DNA from: Pirellulaceae bacterium
GTDB lineage: Bacteria; Planctomycetota; Planctomycetia; Pirellulales; Pirellulaceae
Reading direction: 5' to 3'
Assembly: GCA_026004795.1 (NCBI GenBank)
Contig: BPJV01000001.1
Coordinates: 969,501-1,033,500, forward strand
DNA length: 64,000 nucleotides
The notes below the pieces were generated by a model. It was not told the DNA's origin. It made no database searches and worked only from the letters and a program-made list of their open reading frames with translations. Position 1 is the stretch's first letter. Every line of letters begins with the position of its first letter. A program made the position numbers and the translations under genes. Below are positions 25,953 to 34,936 of the stretch, in pieces.

Positions 25953-27398
25953 ATGCGACGGAGCACTCGACTCGCGAGATACTTCTCTCGCCCCGAGTGG
26001 CGGGACAAGCTCCCTACGGGTGCTCCGTGCCTCACCCATGTTTCGTCCGTTCTGATTTTTCTGTTCCTAGGTTGCGCAACCAGCAATGAGGACGCTCATG
26101 CACTTTTGTTCACCTTTTTCGCGGCTTGCGAAAATGGCCTTTACATACGCCTTAATGACGTCAACCAACGCGAGCTCGGTCTTTCGAAGGCAGGTTTTCT
26201 TCTCGATCCGAGCGCTGTTCTTACGATTGCTCTTGGTATGTTCTTGATTCATCCTACCCTCGTTGCGGCTGACGAGCTATCCGTCGACCAGCAGCGTCTG
26301 CGTGTTGCGCGCGCCAAACAAATCCTTTCTTCAGTTGGCGTCGTGTATTCGATCAAAGAGCATTGGGAGGGTGCACCTGACAGTGCTGAACAATTCACTT
26401 TGATTGTGAATCCTACATCCTTCCAACTCGCAAGAGGCATCGATCTTTCCAAACAACTCGGTAAACTTGTTCCTATAAATCACTCAAACCTGCAAACCAT
26501 CGCCTCGAAAGGTTTTTTTTACACAGGACACATGCATCCAAAGAGCGAGTTCTCGTCCTTTAATTTTAAGACAGAGCTCCCAGGCGAGTACATTTATTAT
26601 TACACCACTGTTCCCGACCGTTTGATGCGTTTGATTCACACACCGATATTTATATCGGTTCCTGCACTAATACCTCGCGAAGAAGCCCGATCACCGCTTT
26701 GGCTCATCGCAGATGAATCAATTGACTGGGAACTGTTGCCTGGATCTGACGAATTGTTCTACATTCCCGTCAGGTCGGTCACGACGAAGACGAAACAGGG
26801 GGCGGATGTTTCGTTTCGCACCATCCTAGTATTTTCGTTGCACCCCTCTCGGAGCGGAGTTCCGTCAGAAGTATGGATGACAGCGGAATGGAATTTTCAA
26901 GGCGAGAAAGCGATTATACCGCTGGAGTATTGCGGTCAATATTGGCGTTTTAAAGACTGGAAGCCTGGACCCGCTGGATTGCAGTACCCTACTTTCCAGG
27001 TTGAGGTTAATGAATTAACTAGTATAACCATGGAGGACATGCTCGATGAACAAACGGGGGCACTGCGGCAGCTGCTATCTGGCGGTTTTCGCCCCGCTGT
27101 TAACCCGAACTTACGGAGAGAGATTCACGTTAAAGAATGGACCTCTATATCTCCAACTGCTGATCTTTTCCTATCCGCTGAAGAAGGTACGATCATCAGC
27201 GATGTAGACACAGCCGATTTTTACATCAAAGGGATCGATCGCCAGGAAAGCGACAAATTACTGGGGCTTGCTGAGCTTGAGGAACTCCCTCAAACTAGGC
27301 ATGGGAACGGTCGCCTTTTGGCGACTATCGCTGGAGCGTTTGTCGCCGTGTCCTTGCTCCTGTATTGGTATCGTCAGCGCAATCTGCAACGTGGCTAG
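25953..27398 (+). CDS. exported protein with C-terminal membrane anchor, start uncertain
   Basis: An open frame of 481 codons. The first about 85 residues look like repeat-derived, untranslated sequence. The credible protein begins near the hydrophobic segment VLTIALGMFLIHPTLVAADE (ATG 26238 or a non-ATG start upstream). The body is beta-rich, with no recognised domain, and ends in a membrane helix (LLATIAGAFVAVSLLLYWY) and a basic tail. This is the same plan as the 17873 protein of copy A. It is followed after 8 bases by the C39-like gene, so they are co-transcribed. The DNA is visibly more AT-rich than the flanking cassette arms. Confidence 0.6.
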   Translation: MRRSTRLARYFSRPEWRDKLPTGAPCLTHVSSVLIFLFLGCATSNEDAHALLFTFFAACENGLYIRLNDVNQRELGLSKAGFLLDPSAVLTIALGMFLIHPTLVAADELSVDQQRLRVARAKQILSSVGVVYSIKEHWEGAPDSAEQFTLIVNPTSFQLARGIDLSKQLGKLVPINHSNLQTIASKGFFYTGHMHPKSEFSSFNFKTELPGEYIYYYTTVPDRLMRLIHTPIFISVPALIPREEARSPLWLIADESIDWELLPGSDELFYIPVRSVTTKTKQGADVSFRTILVFSLHPSRSGVPSEVWMTAEWNFQGEKAIIPLEYCGQYWRFKDWKPGPAGLQYPTFQVEVNELTSITMEDMLDEQTGALRQLLSGGFRPAVNPNLRREIHVKEWTSISPTADLFLSAEEGTIISDVDTADFYIKGIDRQESDKLLGLAELEELPQTRHGNGRLLATIAGAFVAVSLLLYWYRQRNLQRG

Positions 27399-27406
27399 GT
27401 GCCAGA

Positions 27407-28594
27407 ATGAATCCAAAACATCTCTTGAGCGTTTTGTTGGTGGTGCTGTTTGTCGCCGAAACCCGCACAGCACATTCGGAGGATTGGTATTCCGGAAGAA
27501 ACTGTGTGGATATCGCGATTGTGCGATTCGCGAAATCTGTAGGAAAGCCGATAGATCAGTCAATTTATGACTCCGTGCTGAGCGAGCTAGCGCTTTCGCC
27601 TACAAGCCCAACACGAACTGTGGCCGAAACAAAGAGGATATTGCAAAGGCTTGGGATTCCATGTATCGCGTACTCCTCGTCCTGCAGTGCAAGCGAGAGC
27701 ATACCCGAGCGAGGAATCGTGTTTTGCCACCTTCCGAAGGTGGGTGGGCACTGTGTTTTTGTCCGTCGAAGTCCTGAAGGAGTAGTCATACACGACAAAG
27801 AAGTGCAGTTGCTTACGCTCGACGACTGGTATCGGTTGGGTAAGGTGATTGTTGTCATTCCTCGTCAGGCGTATCAGTGGAGTCGCGCGAAATATTTTTC
27901 GGTGTGGATCGCGCAAGGTTTCGCTGTGGCCTTGCTATGCGGGGTGGCATTTAACATTGGTTTCTCTCTGTGGAAACGAGCGCGTATTTTCGTGCTGTCA
28001 ACGCTTGTACTGCATTGCTTAATAGGCGGATGTGAATCACCCTCAGTGCCCGAGCATAATCAAAAGCGACAAGTCGTCGACCTGGGAGTGGTTTCTCAGG
28101 ACATTGTAGAGCACGAGTGTACAATCCATACCAGCCAAGAAGCGATCGTAGACAGGGTAGTTAAAGGCTGTTCATGCTTATCTGTAGGATCGGTCGAAGG
28201 AACTCGAGTGACACCCGAGAAACCGTTGTCATTTCAATGCAGGCTGGATATTTCTGGTAAGACCGGTGATTTCATTGAACGCTTAGATATCTATTGGAAA
28301 GGGCAGGAAGAGCCTAACACAATTATGTTTACCGGATTCGCCACGAGGCCTCCACTGACCACTCCTGAGCCAGTAATAGTTCTGGTGCTGAATGGGCATC
28401 CACGGGAAGCAGTGGTTGAGGCTCGCCTAACGCACGCCTTCGACGAACACCCTACGATTGTTGGCTGTGACCTCGTCGATGCAGATGGTAGTCCGGTAGC
28501 CTCCCTGGCGATTACAAACACTGTCAGCAAGAGTCGATGGCTCTCTCCTGGCAAGGGGCCGTACACTACACGGAAAAACTTGCATGCCGCTTGA
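27407..28594 (+). CDS. C39-like peptidase fused to a DUF1573-like domain, copy B
   Basis: A 395-residue frame with two modules. A signal peptide (residues 1-24) precedes a C39-like domain with C33 (GRNCVDIA), H115 (GGHCVFV) and D130 (VVIHDKE). A membrane helix (IAQGFAVALLCGVAFNIGFSLW), a short basic turn and a second hydrophobic segment ending LIGGC (lipobox-like) lead to a DUF1573-like domain with DLGVV and GCSC. In copy A these are separate genes, with DUF1573 attached to GT2. After about residue 378 the frame leaves the family: the equivalent of the copy A sequence WRVAVHM continues in another frame (28537-28974, WQGAVHY). A single indel at about 28545-28560 therefore probably truncates the protein. 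Confidence 0.65.
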   Translation: MNPKHLLSVLLVVLFVAETRTAHSEDWYSGRNCVDIAIVRFAKSVGKPIDQSIYDSVLSELALSPTSPTRTVAETKRILQRLGIPCIAYSSSCSASESIPERGIVFCHLPKVGGHCVFVRRSPEGVVIHDKEVQLLTLDDWYRLGKVIVVIPRQAYQWSRAKYFSVWIAQGFAVALLCGVAFNIGFSLWKRARIFVLSTLVLHCLIGGCESPSVPEHNQKRQVVDLGVVSQDIVEHECTIHTSQEAIVDRVVKGCSCLSVGSVEGTRVTPEKPLSFQCRLDISGKTGDFIERLDIYWKGQEEPNTIMFTGFATRPPLTTPEPVIVLVLNGHPREAVVEARLTHAFDEHPTIVGCDLVDADGSPVASLAITNTVSKSRWLSPGKGPYTTRKNLHAA

Positions 28595-28974
28595 AGGACA
28601 ACTGGGGTCTCGATCGTCCCGTCGACGTTCCTGTAGTCCTCCATTGGAGCGAACCTCGAATCGATAACATTATCACCGTCCGGTTATTGCCTGTCCCCGC
28701 CCTGGAATTTGCATCAGACAATGCCTGGTTGTGTTTTAATCCTGATTGTCCCCGAATTGCAGATTTTGCTTTAAAGGTGCACGACCCGAGCGTTTCGCAT
28801 GATGCAATTACGATCGAATTCAGTGATCCGCGTTTACAATGCGCCAGCATCGACTTTGATCGCGGTTTAGTGCATACTGAGTTTCACGGTTCCCCCGACA
28901 CTGAACTAATATGTTCGGGAGTACTTAAGTTTCGAGGCAAGGAAATAGATCGCATTCGCGTTTTTATTAACTAA
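28537..28974 (+). CDS. C-terminal continuation of the copy B DUF1573-like protein (other frame)
   Basis: A 145-codon frame overlapping the previous one by 58 bases. Its beginning (WQGAVHYTEKL...VDVPVVLHW) parallels residues of the copy A DUF1573-like protein (WRVAVHMNF...VPIDILP), so it is most likely the separated C-terminal third of one gene. The Met used as start is an internal codon without a ribosome binding site. It ends 4 bases before the next gene. If the frameshift is a sequencing error, the complete product would be about 520 residues. Confidence 0.5.
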   Translation: MALSWQGAVHYTEKLACRLKDNWGLDRPVDVPVVLHWSEPRIDNIITVRLLPVPALEFASDNAWLCFNPDCPRIADFALKVHDPSVSHDAITIEFSDPRLQCASIDFDRGLVHTEFHGSPDTELICSGVLKFRGKEIDRIRVFIN

Positions 28975-28978
28975 CCTG

Positions 28979-31015
28979 ATGCGGGCACTGCAAAAATCTA
29001 CACCATGCTTGGTTATGTTATGGATCGCAAGTATCATATTCTTGCTTATTGCCGCTTGGCCGATGCTGCGGCGTTTTCCTAATAATGACGAGACGGCTCA
29101 TCTCGCGACAAGTTACTTTGTGCGCGAAATCGGTCGGTTTGATTTATATCGCGTTAATCCACCTTTTATGTCCATCGTTGTATCTTTTTTCCTCGACGAC
29201 GAACTGAATGATAGTTTCGATTGGGAATGGGTGGATGGAATCGGGATTGCGAACGCAAGATTTGAGTTTTTCTTAGCTGCTCCCTGCCTGCGGCGTCACG
29301 GTTTATCAATTGCCCAGTATTTTTTTCGGCCGCGTTTGGCTTGGTTTCTTGTGTCGAGTTGTTCAGGCATTCTCTTACTGCTGGTTCTTTGCCGCGCCGG
29401 AGGCTTTGGATACCTTGCAACGTTGACTGCATTTGTCTACTTCCTAACCTGGCCAGACTTGCTCGCTCATGCAACCTCACTTTCTCCGGATGTCATGTCC
29501 GCGATCACCGGTTTTCTACCCGTAATTGCCGGTCTCCAATACATCGTGACACGGACTAGAGCTAATGCTTGTTGGTTCGGTGTAGCGCTGGGATTCGCAT
29601 TGCTCACCAAGTTCACTTGGTTGGTTGGAGCGGCTGCATCCGCAGCAACAGTTCTAGTTCTAAGCATGAAGGAAGCTAGAACCGAGGGTGACTGCTATTT
29701 GTTCAAGTCGATTTGGCACGGCGTACTTGTGGTAATGATCGCTATTCTGACCCTCTCGGCGGGTTACGGATTTCAGCACATACTCACTCCTTTGGGCGAT
29801 ATGGAGTTTGGTAGTGAAATGCTGGTAGGTGAAAAGCCAAATAGAACAGGAAATCGACTTAACCGATTTAGGGGTACGATCTTCGAAGACATTCCAGTGC
29901 CACTACCACGCGATTACGTCTATGGATTGGATACCTTGCAGGTTGAATCTGAGATCGGCTATTGGTCGTTTCTCCATGGGGAGTGGAAGCAGGGCACTTG
30001 GCCCCATTATTATTTGATGACGACGCTTCATAAAACATCCGAGGGATTACTGTTCGCAGCCCTGTTCGGCGCACTAGTTTTTTTGATTGGCTTGTATCGG
30101 GGAATGCTGGACGAGAATATTCGGAATCTGTTGTTGCTTACGGCTATCCCTGCATGCACAATTTTCATTGTGCTTAGCATAAAGGGGGGCTTCAATCATC
30201 ACCACCGGTACGTGCTGATGATCTATCCGCCCATGTTCCTGTTCGCCGCCCTGGTGGCCCATCCGCTTACGCGCGAGGTATGGAGGAAGCGGGAGGCAGG
30301 AGAGGAAAGTGAGCTGAAAAGGTTGAGGGCTGAATGCGGCGGTGGGGAACAGGAGGCAACAGAGGGAACGGAGGTGGATGGGGAGGGAAACGCAGAGGGG
30401 ACAGGGAGAGCACAGAGAGCAGAGATGGGTGGGGAGGTTGAGTTGGGGCGAGGTTGGTTGGCGGGCGTAGGTGGCTGGGTGCGGGGGTTGCACTGGAATG
30501 AGTGGCTGGCCATCGTGCTGGTGACGCTGTCGGCCGCCTCGAGCCTAAGGGTGCATCCGTATTACACCAGCTACTTCAATACACTCTCCGGTGGCCCGGA
30601 AAACGGATGGCGGTTGCTGAACCATTCGAACATCGATTGGGGCCAAGACATGCTGGAGGTGGACGAATGGATCAAGGAGCATCCGCAGTGCCGGCCGCTG
30701 AGGTTCGAACTCGATTATTGGAATTTCGGTGGCGAGCTGTTTGGGTTGGAGCCGCGCCGTCCACCCATATTGCCGACCGGTGCGTCGGTGGATCGAAGCG
30801 CGGCGAATGGTCGAGCAGACCGAGTGGTGGATCATCAGCGTGAAGACGTTGTACAACAAGCCGGGACAGAGTGGACTGGAGTACCTGCAGCAGCTCGAGC
30901 CGGTCGATCGCATCGCCTACGCCTACCACGTCTACCGCATCGATCCGCTGCCCGAGGCGAGCGTGGAGGTATCGGAATAAGCTTCGACATTCGGAATAAG
31001 CTTCGACATTGGTGA
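28979..31015 (+). CDS. GT-C membrane glycosyltransferase (GT39-like), copy B, 3' frameshift
   Basis: A 678-residue frame. Helix 1 (LVMLWIASIIFLLIAAWPML) is followed by NDE (D37-E38), the GT-C acidic pair, then about eight further helices, a Glu-rich low-complexity loop (30285-30465) and the conserved HSNIDWGQDMLEVDEWI domain. Up to about 30184 the DNA differs from copy A; after that it is nearly identical. Compared with copy A there is one extra base within GATCGAAGCG (30791-30800). After ASVD this frame therefore leaves the family, and the true end (ARRMVEQTEWWIISVKTLYNK) runs in another frame to a stop at 30978. It is probably the acceptor-modifying partner of the GT2 enzyme. Confidence 0.75.
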   Translation: MRALQKSTPCLVMLWIASIIFLLIAAWPMLRRFPNNDETAHLATSYFVREIGRFDLYRVNPPFMSIVVSFFLDDELNDSFDWEWVDGIGIANARFEFFLAAPCLRRHGLSIAQYFFRPRLAWFLVSSCSGILLLLVLCRAGGFGYLATLTAFVYFLTWPDLLAHATSLSPDVMSAITGFLPVIAGLQYIVTRTRANACWFGVALGFALLTKFTWLVGAAASAATVLVLSMKEARTEGDCYLFKSIWHGVLVVMIAILTLSAGYGFQHILTPLGDMEFGSEMLVGEKPNRTGNRLNRFRGTIFEDIPVPLPRDYVYGLDTLQVESEIGYWSFLHGEWKQGTWPHYYLMTTLHKTSEGLLFAALFGALVFLIGLYRGMLDENIRNLLLLTAIPACTIFIVLSIKGGFNHHHRYVLMIYPPMFLFAALVAHPLTREVWRKREAGEESELKRLRAECGGGEQEATEGTEVDGEGNAEGTGRAQRAEMGGEVELGRGWLAGVGGWVRGLHWNEWLAIVLVTLSAASSLRVHPYYTSYFNTLSGGPENGWRLLNHSNIDWGQDMLEVDEWIKEHPQCRPLRFELDYWNFGGELFGLEPRRPPILPTGASVDRSAANGRADRVVDHQREDVVQQAGTEWTGVPAAARAGRSHRLRLPRLPHRSAARGERGGIGISFDIRNKLRHW

Positions 31016-31100
31016 ATAAGCGTCGAGGTACTGACGTGGGCATATCAAGAAACCCTACCCTCCCCTTGGGAGGGTCGCGAGTAATGCGAGCGGTGGATTG
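30958..31100 (+). repeat. third copy of the cassette tail repeat and GC hairpin
   Basis: Three 19-20-bp units (CGGAATAAGCTTCGACATT type, each with a TAA) follow the true end of the GT-C gene. Then come GGTGAATAAGCGTCGAGGTA, CATATCAAGAAACCCTACC and the hairpin CTCCCCTTGGGAGGG followed by TCGCGAGTAATGCGAGCGG. The same succession follows the 20-bp arrays at about 10990-11075 and 24070-24160. Confidence 0.75.
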
Positions 31101-31129
31101 GGCTCGAGCCGAGTGGGCACGGGCGGTCG

Positions 31130-31765
31130 ATGCGCGGGGAGAGGTGGGTGCATAGACGCACAGCGGTAAGGGACACGTTGGCGAGCAGCTGGAGTCGTAG
31201 ACCCCCTCCCGGCTGCTGGGATGAACGACGTTTGGGCTGGTAGGGACCAAATGATCGCCATGCCACGAGTCCAGTCGACTCGACCTGCCGCCGACCTCCC
31301 CCGCGAAATAGGGTGTTTGGTAGCCGGCGGTCGATGCGCGGGGGAGGTGGGTACAAAGACGCACAGCGGTAAGGGACACGTTGGCGAGTCGCTGGAGTGT
31401 AGGCCCCCTCCCGGCTGCTGGGTTGAACGACGTTTGGGCTGGTAGGGACCAAATGATCGCCATGCCACGAGTCCAGTCGACTCGACCTGCCGCCGACCTC
31501 CCCCGCGAAATAGGGTGTTTGGTAGCGCGAGCGGTCGATGCGCGGGGGAGGTGGGTACAAAGACGCACAGCGGTAAGGGACACGTTGGCGAGTCGCTGGA
31601 GTGTAGGCCCCCTCCCGGCTGCTGGGTTGAACGACGTTTGGGCTGGTAGGGACGAAATGATCGTCATGCCACCAGTCCAGTCGACTCGACCTGCCGCCGA
31701 CCTCCCCCGCGAAATAGGGTGTTTGGTAGCACGGGCGGTCGATGCGCGGGGGAGGTGGACTACGG
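31130..31765 (+). repeat. tandem repeat of about 203 bp, three copies
   Basis: Landmark GCACAGCGGTAAGGGACACG recurs at 31158, 31361 and 31565 (spacing 203 and 204). Units 2 and 3 are nearly identical over their length, and unit 1 is slightly diverged. The inverted pair GTCCAGTCGACTCGACCTG lies in each unit. The last unit runs into the leader of the sulfotransferase gene. Long open frames on both strands of the array are a by-product of the period. Confidence 0.85.
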
Positions 31766-31780
31766 ACGGGAGGTGAGAGG

Positions 31781-32776
31781 TTGGCGGTCAAGGTGGTGTA
31801 TATTGCGGGGACGGGCCGGAATGGCTCAACGCTGCTGGGGATGTTGCTCCATCGACTGCCCGGGGTTACGTTCGTCGGCGAGCTGACGCATCTGTGGGAG
31901 CGGGGGCTGGAGCAGAATCAGTTGTGCGGGTGCCGACGGCCGCTGCTGGCGTGCGAATTCTGGCGCGAGGTGTGCCGCCGGGCGTTCGGCCAGGTGCCGC
32001 CGGCAGAGCTGCCGCAGTTGATCGCGCTGCGGCGACGCGTGTCGCGGTTGCGAGGTCTAGCGTGGCTGGCCGCCGGCCAGTCGCATGTTGATCGCTTAAC
32101 AGTACAGGAATATGGTCAGGTGTATCGGTGTCTGGTCGAAGCGATTGCTGCCGTGTCGGGCGATTCGACGATCGTCGACTCGTCGAAGTATCCCACGGAT
32201 CTGGCGGCGTTGCGGTGCGCCGTGCCCGAATTGCCGATCTACACGCTGCACCTGGTTCGCGATTGCCGCGCCGTGGCCTATTCGTGGAAGCGGCGGAAGG
32301 AGCGGCCCGAGATCCACTGGACGCGAGCGCTGATGCCGCGGTACGGCGTCGTCCGCACCGCCATGGCGGCCAACGTCTTCTTTCGCCTGATCGCTCGCCA
32401 GGGCCGGCAGGTGCCCCAACGGTACTGCCGATTGCGGTATGAAGATCTGGTCGATGCCCCCGAGGTGACGTTGAGGCGGGTGAGCGAATGGCTCGAACAT
32501 GATGCGGTGATGAATGTGAAGGAGGAGATAGGGGAATGGGGACACCGGCCGGAGCTGATCCATACGGTAGCGGGCAATCCGTGTCGATTCGCGGCGCCAG
32601 GGAAGAGAATTCGCCTGGACGACGAGTGGATGACCGAGATGAAGCCCACCGAGCGTTGGATCGTCGAATGGTTGTGCAACGGGGTGCAGCGTGAGACGGG
32701 ATATGCGGCCGGTCCGACGGGGCGGAAAGTGGAAGTGGGCCATGACTTGGTGGCAGTGGACGAGGCGAACCGATGA
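31781..32776 (+). CDS. sulfotransferase family protein
   Basis: A 331-residue PAPS-dependent sulfotransferase. The 5'-phosphosulfate loop (YIAGTGRNGSTLLGMLL) lies at the N-terminus, and the 3'-phosphate site (LHLVRDCRAVAYSW) at about residues 160-175, preceded by IVDSSKYP. The TTG at 31781 is preferred because GGGAGGTG lies 5-6 bases upstream; the 13 codons before it come from the 203-bp repeat. It would sulfate a carbohydrate or other hydroxyl. With the sulfatases at the window start it fits active sulfate-ester metabolism. A membrane glycosyltransferase follows after 66 bases, suggesting joint work on a surface glycan. Confidence 0.85.
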   Translation: MAVKVVYIAGTGRNGSTLLGMLLHRLPGVTFVGELTHLWERGLEQNQLCGCRRPLLACEFWREVCRRAFGQVPPAELPQLIALRRRVSRLRGLAWLAAGQSHVDRLTVQEYGQVYRCLVEAIAAVSGDSTIVDSSKYPTDLAALRCAVPELPIYTLHLVRDCRAVAYSWKRRKERPEIHWTRALMPRYGVVRTAMAANVFFRLIARQGRQVPQRYCRLRYEDLVDAPEVTLRRVSEWLEHDAVMNVKEEIGEWGHRPELIHTVAGNPCRFAAPGKRIRLDDEWMTEMKPTERWIVEWLCNGVQRETGYAAGPTGRKVEVGHDLVAVDEANR

Positions 32777-32842
32777 CGTGCATAACACGCAAAAGCCATT
32801 GGACGAAGCGGGACGTTACTTAATGGCTGAGTTGGAGGCGCG

Positions 32843-34936
32843 ATGAGCGACGGGGTGATGGCGGCGTGGTGGTTGTTGGTGACCGCGGGGTCGGTGGTTG
32901 CCGGCTGGGTGATGGCCGGGCGGCTGTACCAGGCGGAGCCGCCGTCGAGCCGCTGGCTGCATGCGTCGGTGCTGGTGGTGGCCCAGTGGGTGGTGGTGTT
33001 GACCGTGTTGGGGGCGGTCGGGTGGCTCAACGGATTTCTGGCCACCGTGGTCATGTTGGTGTCCAGCGGTTTGTTGGTCGCATGGGGAAGGCGGCTGAGG
33101 CCGTTTGACTGGCCTTTGGCGACGCCGGAGCCGCGGGGTGCGTGGTTGCTGTGGGCTGCCGTGGCGACGGTCCTGGTCGGGCACATGATCGTGTATGGCT
33201 TGGGACGCTTTCCGGACGATTTCGATTGCTTGATGTACCACATGCCGCTGATCGACATGTGGATCCAGACCGGATCGCTATGGTCGACCGATCTGTTGCG
33301 GTGGTCGGATGCGGCCAACAGCGAGTTGGTCGGGCTGTGGTTCGCCTTGCCGTTCAGCGGCGATTTTCTCGTGCCGCTGAACAATCTGCCGATCGTCGTG
33401 GTGTGGATCGCCGCCGCGGTGGAACTGGGGCGCCAGATGGGACTGCGGCGGTGGTGGCCGCACCTGGCCGCGGTCGGTTGCCTGGCGGTTTACACGACGG
33501 TGCACGAGACCGATGATGCGTCCAACGACCTGATGGTGGCGGCCATGTTTCTGGCGGCGGTGGCGTATCTGCTGCGTTATTGGCAATCCGAGTCGGCGGC
33601 CGATCGGGCGTTGTTCGGGATCACTTTGGGGCTGCTTGCTGGGACGAAGTTCCTGGCGGTCCAGTATGGTCTGGTGGTCGGAGCGTTGTTGGCCGTCGGT
33701 TCGTGGTGGCAGTGGGGGTGGCGGCGGGCGGCGTGGGACAGCCTGCGGGCGGTAGCGATTTCGTTGCCGGTGGGAGTGTTCTGGTATGTGCGGAACTTTG
33801 TGCTGACCGGTTATCCGCTGTACCCCAGTGGATCGGACGCGTTGCACGATCGGATCCTGCATCCGGACATCTCGCAGACGACGTTGTTGTTCAACGATCA
33901 TCCGGCCGTGTTCGAGCTGGCTCTGGACGCAGTATGGCAAAAAGCGGGGCCGCTGCATTTCGTGGCCCTGTTGGCGATACCGGCCGTGTGTTTGGAGTTG
34001 ATTTTCGGTTCAGCCAAGCGGCGCGAAGTTGCGGCGGCGCGGATGATCGGTTGGACGGTGATCGGTGCGCTGTGGGGTGGGTTGGCCGTCGTGTTGGTCA
34101 CGCCCATGTTGGTCGAGGACCAGCCCGAGACGCTCAACCATCTGCGGTGGGCTTATACGCCGGTGCGGTACAGTCTGGGGTTCTTGTGCCTGGCAGTGTT
34201 GGGGCTGGCGGTATTCCTGCAATCGTTGTCCGAGTTGCTGCCGAAAGTGGTTGGCGGTCTGCTGGCGCCGGTTTTCCTGGGGGGCGTCGGTTGGCAGTTC
34301 CTGCACCATTACTGGTCTTATTATGATTCACGCGACAGTGATTTCCTGGCCGCGGTCGGTTGGGGGGGAATCGTGATCGCCGCGGTCATCATCAGCGGAC
34401 AGTTGGTCTTGCTCAGTCGACGCCACCGCGGTTGGGTGGCGGCGGTGGTGGGCGCGGCCTGGCTGGTGGCGTGCAGTGTGGGGGCGCAGCGGCTGTCGAC
34501 CTGGTGGCACGATGGATTGGCGGCCCATTTCAACACGTTTTATTCCACTTTCGTGTTCCATGAACTCTACCAGCCGCCGAAGCGGATCCTGGTGCTCGAC
34601 AAACGGCCCTATGCGTTCTTTGGCTCGCGGCGGCAGAACACGATCTACCAACCGTGGCGCTATCGCGGCTTGGAAGAGGTCAAGCGGTTGATGGTCGAGC
34701 GGGATCTGGAACTGGTGGTCACCTTGGTCGACACCCACCGCAAGCTGGCTCCGTTTCGACCCGTGTGGGACGACCTGGACGCTTCGCTCGACTTCGAGGC
34801 TCTTCCCAGCGGTAGCCGCCTGCGTGTGTATCGAGCTGCGGTGAACCCGCACGTCGCTGGAGGGACACCAGCTAACGCGGACGCGGAGGACCGTGATCCG
34901 CCACCTGATCGCGTCCGGAGGGAGGACGACAAGTAG
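32843..34936 (+). CDS. GT-C family membrane glycosyltransferase
   Basis: A 697-residue integral membrane protein with about 12-14 helices. The external-loop motif RFPDDFDCLMYHMPLIDMW is typical of bacterial GT39-like, ArnT-related glycosyltransferases, where the Asp residues are catalytic. A C-terminal soluble domain of about 130 residues follows the last helix (RILVLDKRPYAFFGSRRQNTIYQPWR). ATG 32843 has GGAGG just upstream. It is not closely related to the two cassette GT-C proteins. It is probably co-transcribed with the sulfotransferase and likely acts with it on an extracellular polysaccharide or glycolipid. Confidence 0.8.
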   Translation: MSDGVMAAWWLLVTAGSVVAGWVMAGRLYQAEPPSSRWLHASVLVVAQWVVVLTVLGAVGWLNGFLATVVMLVSSGLLVAWGRRLRPFDWPLATPEPRGAWLLWAAVATVLVGHMIVYGLGRFPDDFDCLMYHMPLIDMWIQTGSLWSTDLLRWSDAANSELVGLWFALPFSGDFLVPLNNLPIVVVWIAAAVELGRQMGLRRWWPHLAAVGCLAVYTTVHETDDASNDLMVAAMFLAAVAYLLRYWQSESAADRALFGITLGLLAGTKFLAVQYGLVVGALLAVGSWWQWGWRRAAWDSLRAVAISLPVGVFWYVRNFVLTGYPLYPSGSDALHDRILHPDISQTTLLFNDHPAVFELALDAVWQKAGPLHFVALLAIPAVCLELIFGSAKRREVAAARMIGWTVIGALWGGLAVVLVTPMLVEDQPETLNHLRWAYTPVRYSLGFLCLAVLGLAVFLQSLSELLPKVVGGLLAPVFLGGVGWQFLHHYWSYYDSRDSDFLAAVGWGGIVIAAVIISGQLVLLSRRHRGWVAAVVGAAWLVACSVGAQRLSTWWHDGLAAHFNTFYSTFVFHELYQPPKRILVLDKRPYAFFGSRRQNTIYQPWRYRGLEEVKRLMVERDLELVVTLVDTHRKLAPFRPVWDDLDASLDFEALPSGSRLRVYRAAVNPHVAGGTPANADAEDRDPPPDRVRREDDK

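Noticed and set aside
31045-31791. Repetitive 248-codon minus-strand frame (and plus-strand frames) in the 203-bp array
   Set aside because: Open only because near-identical units lack stops in those phases; no start signal and no plausible protein composition.
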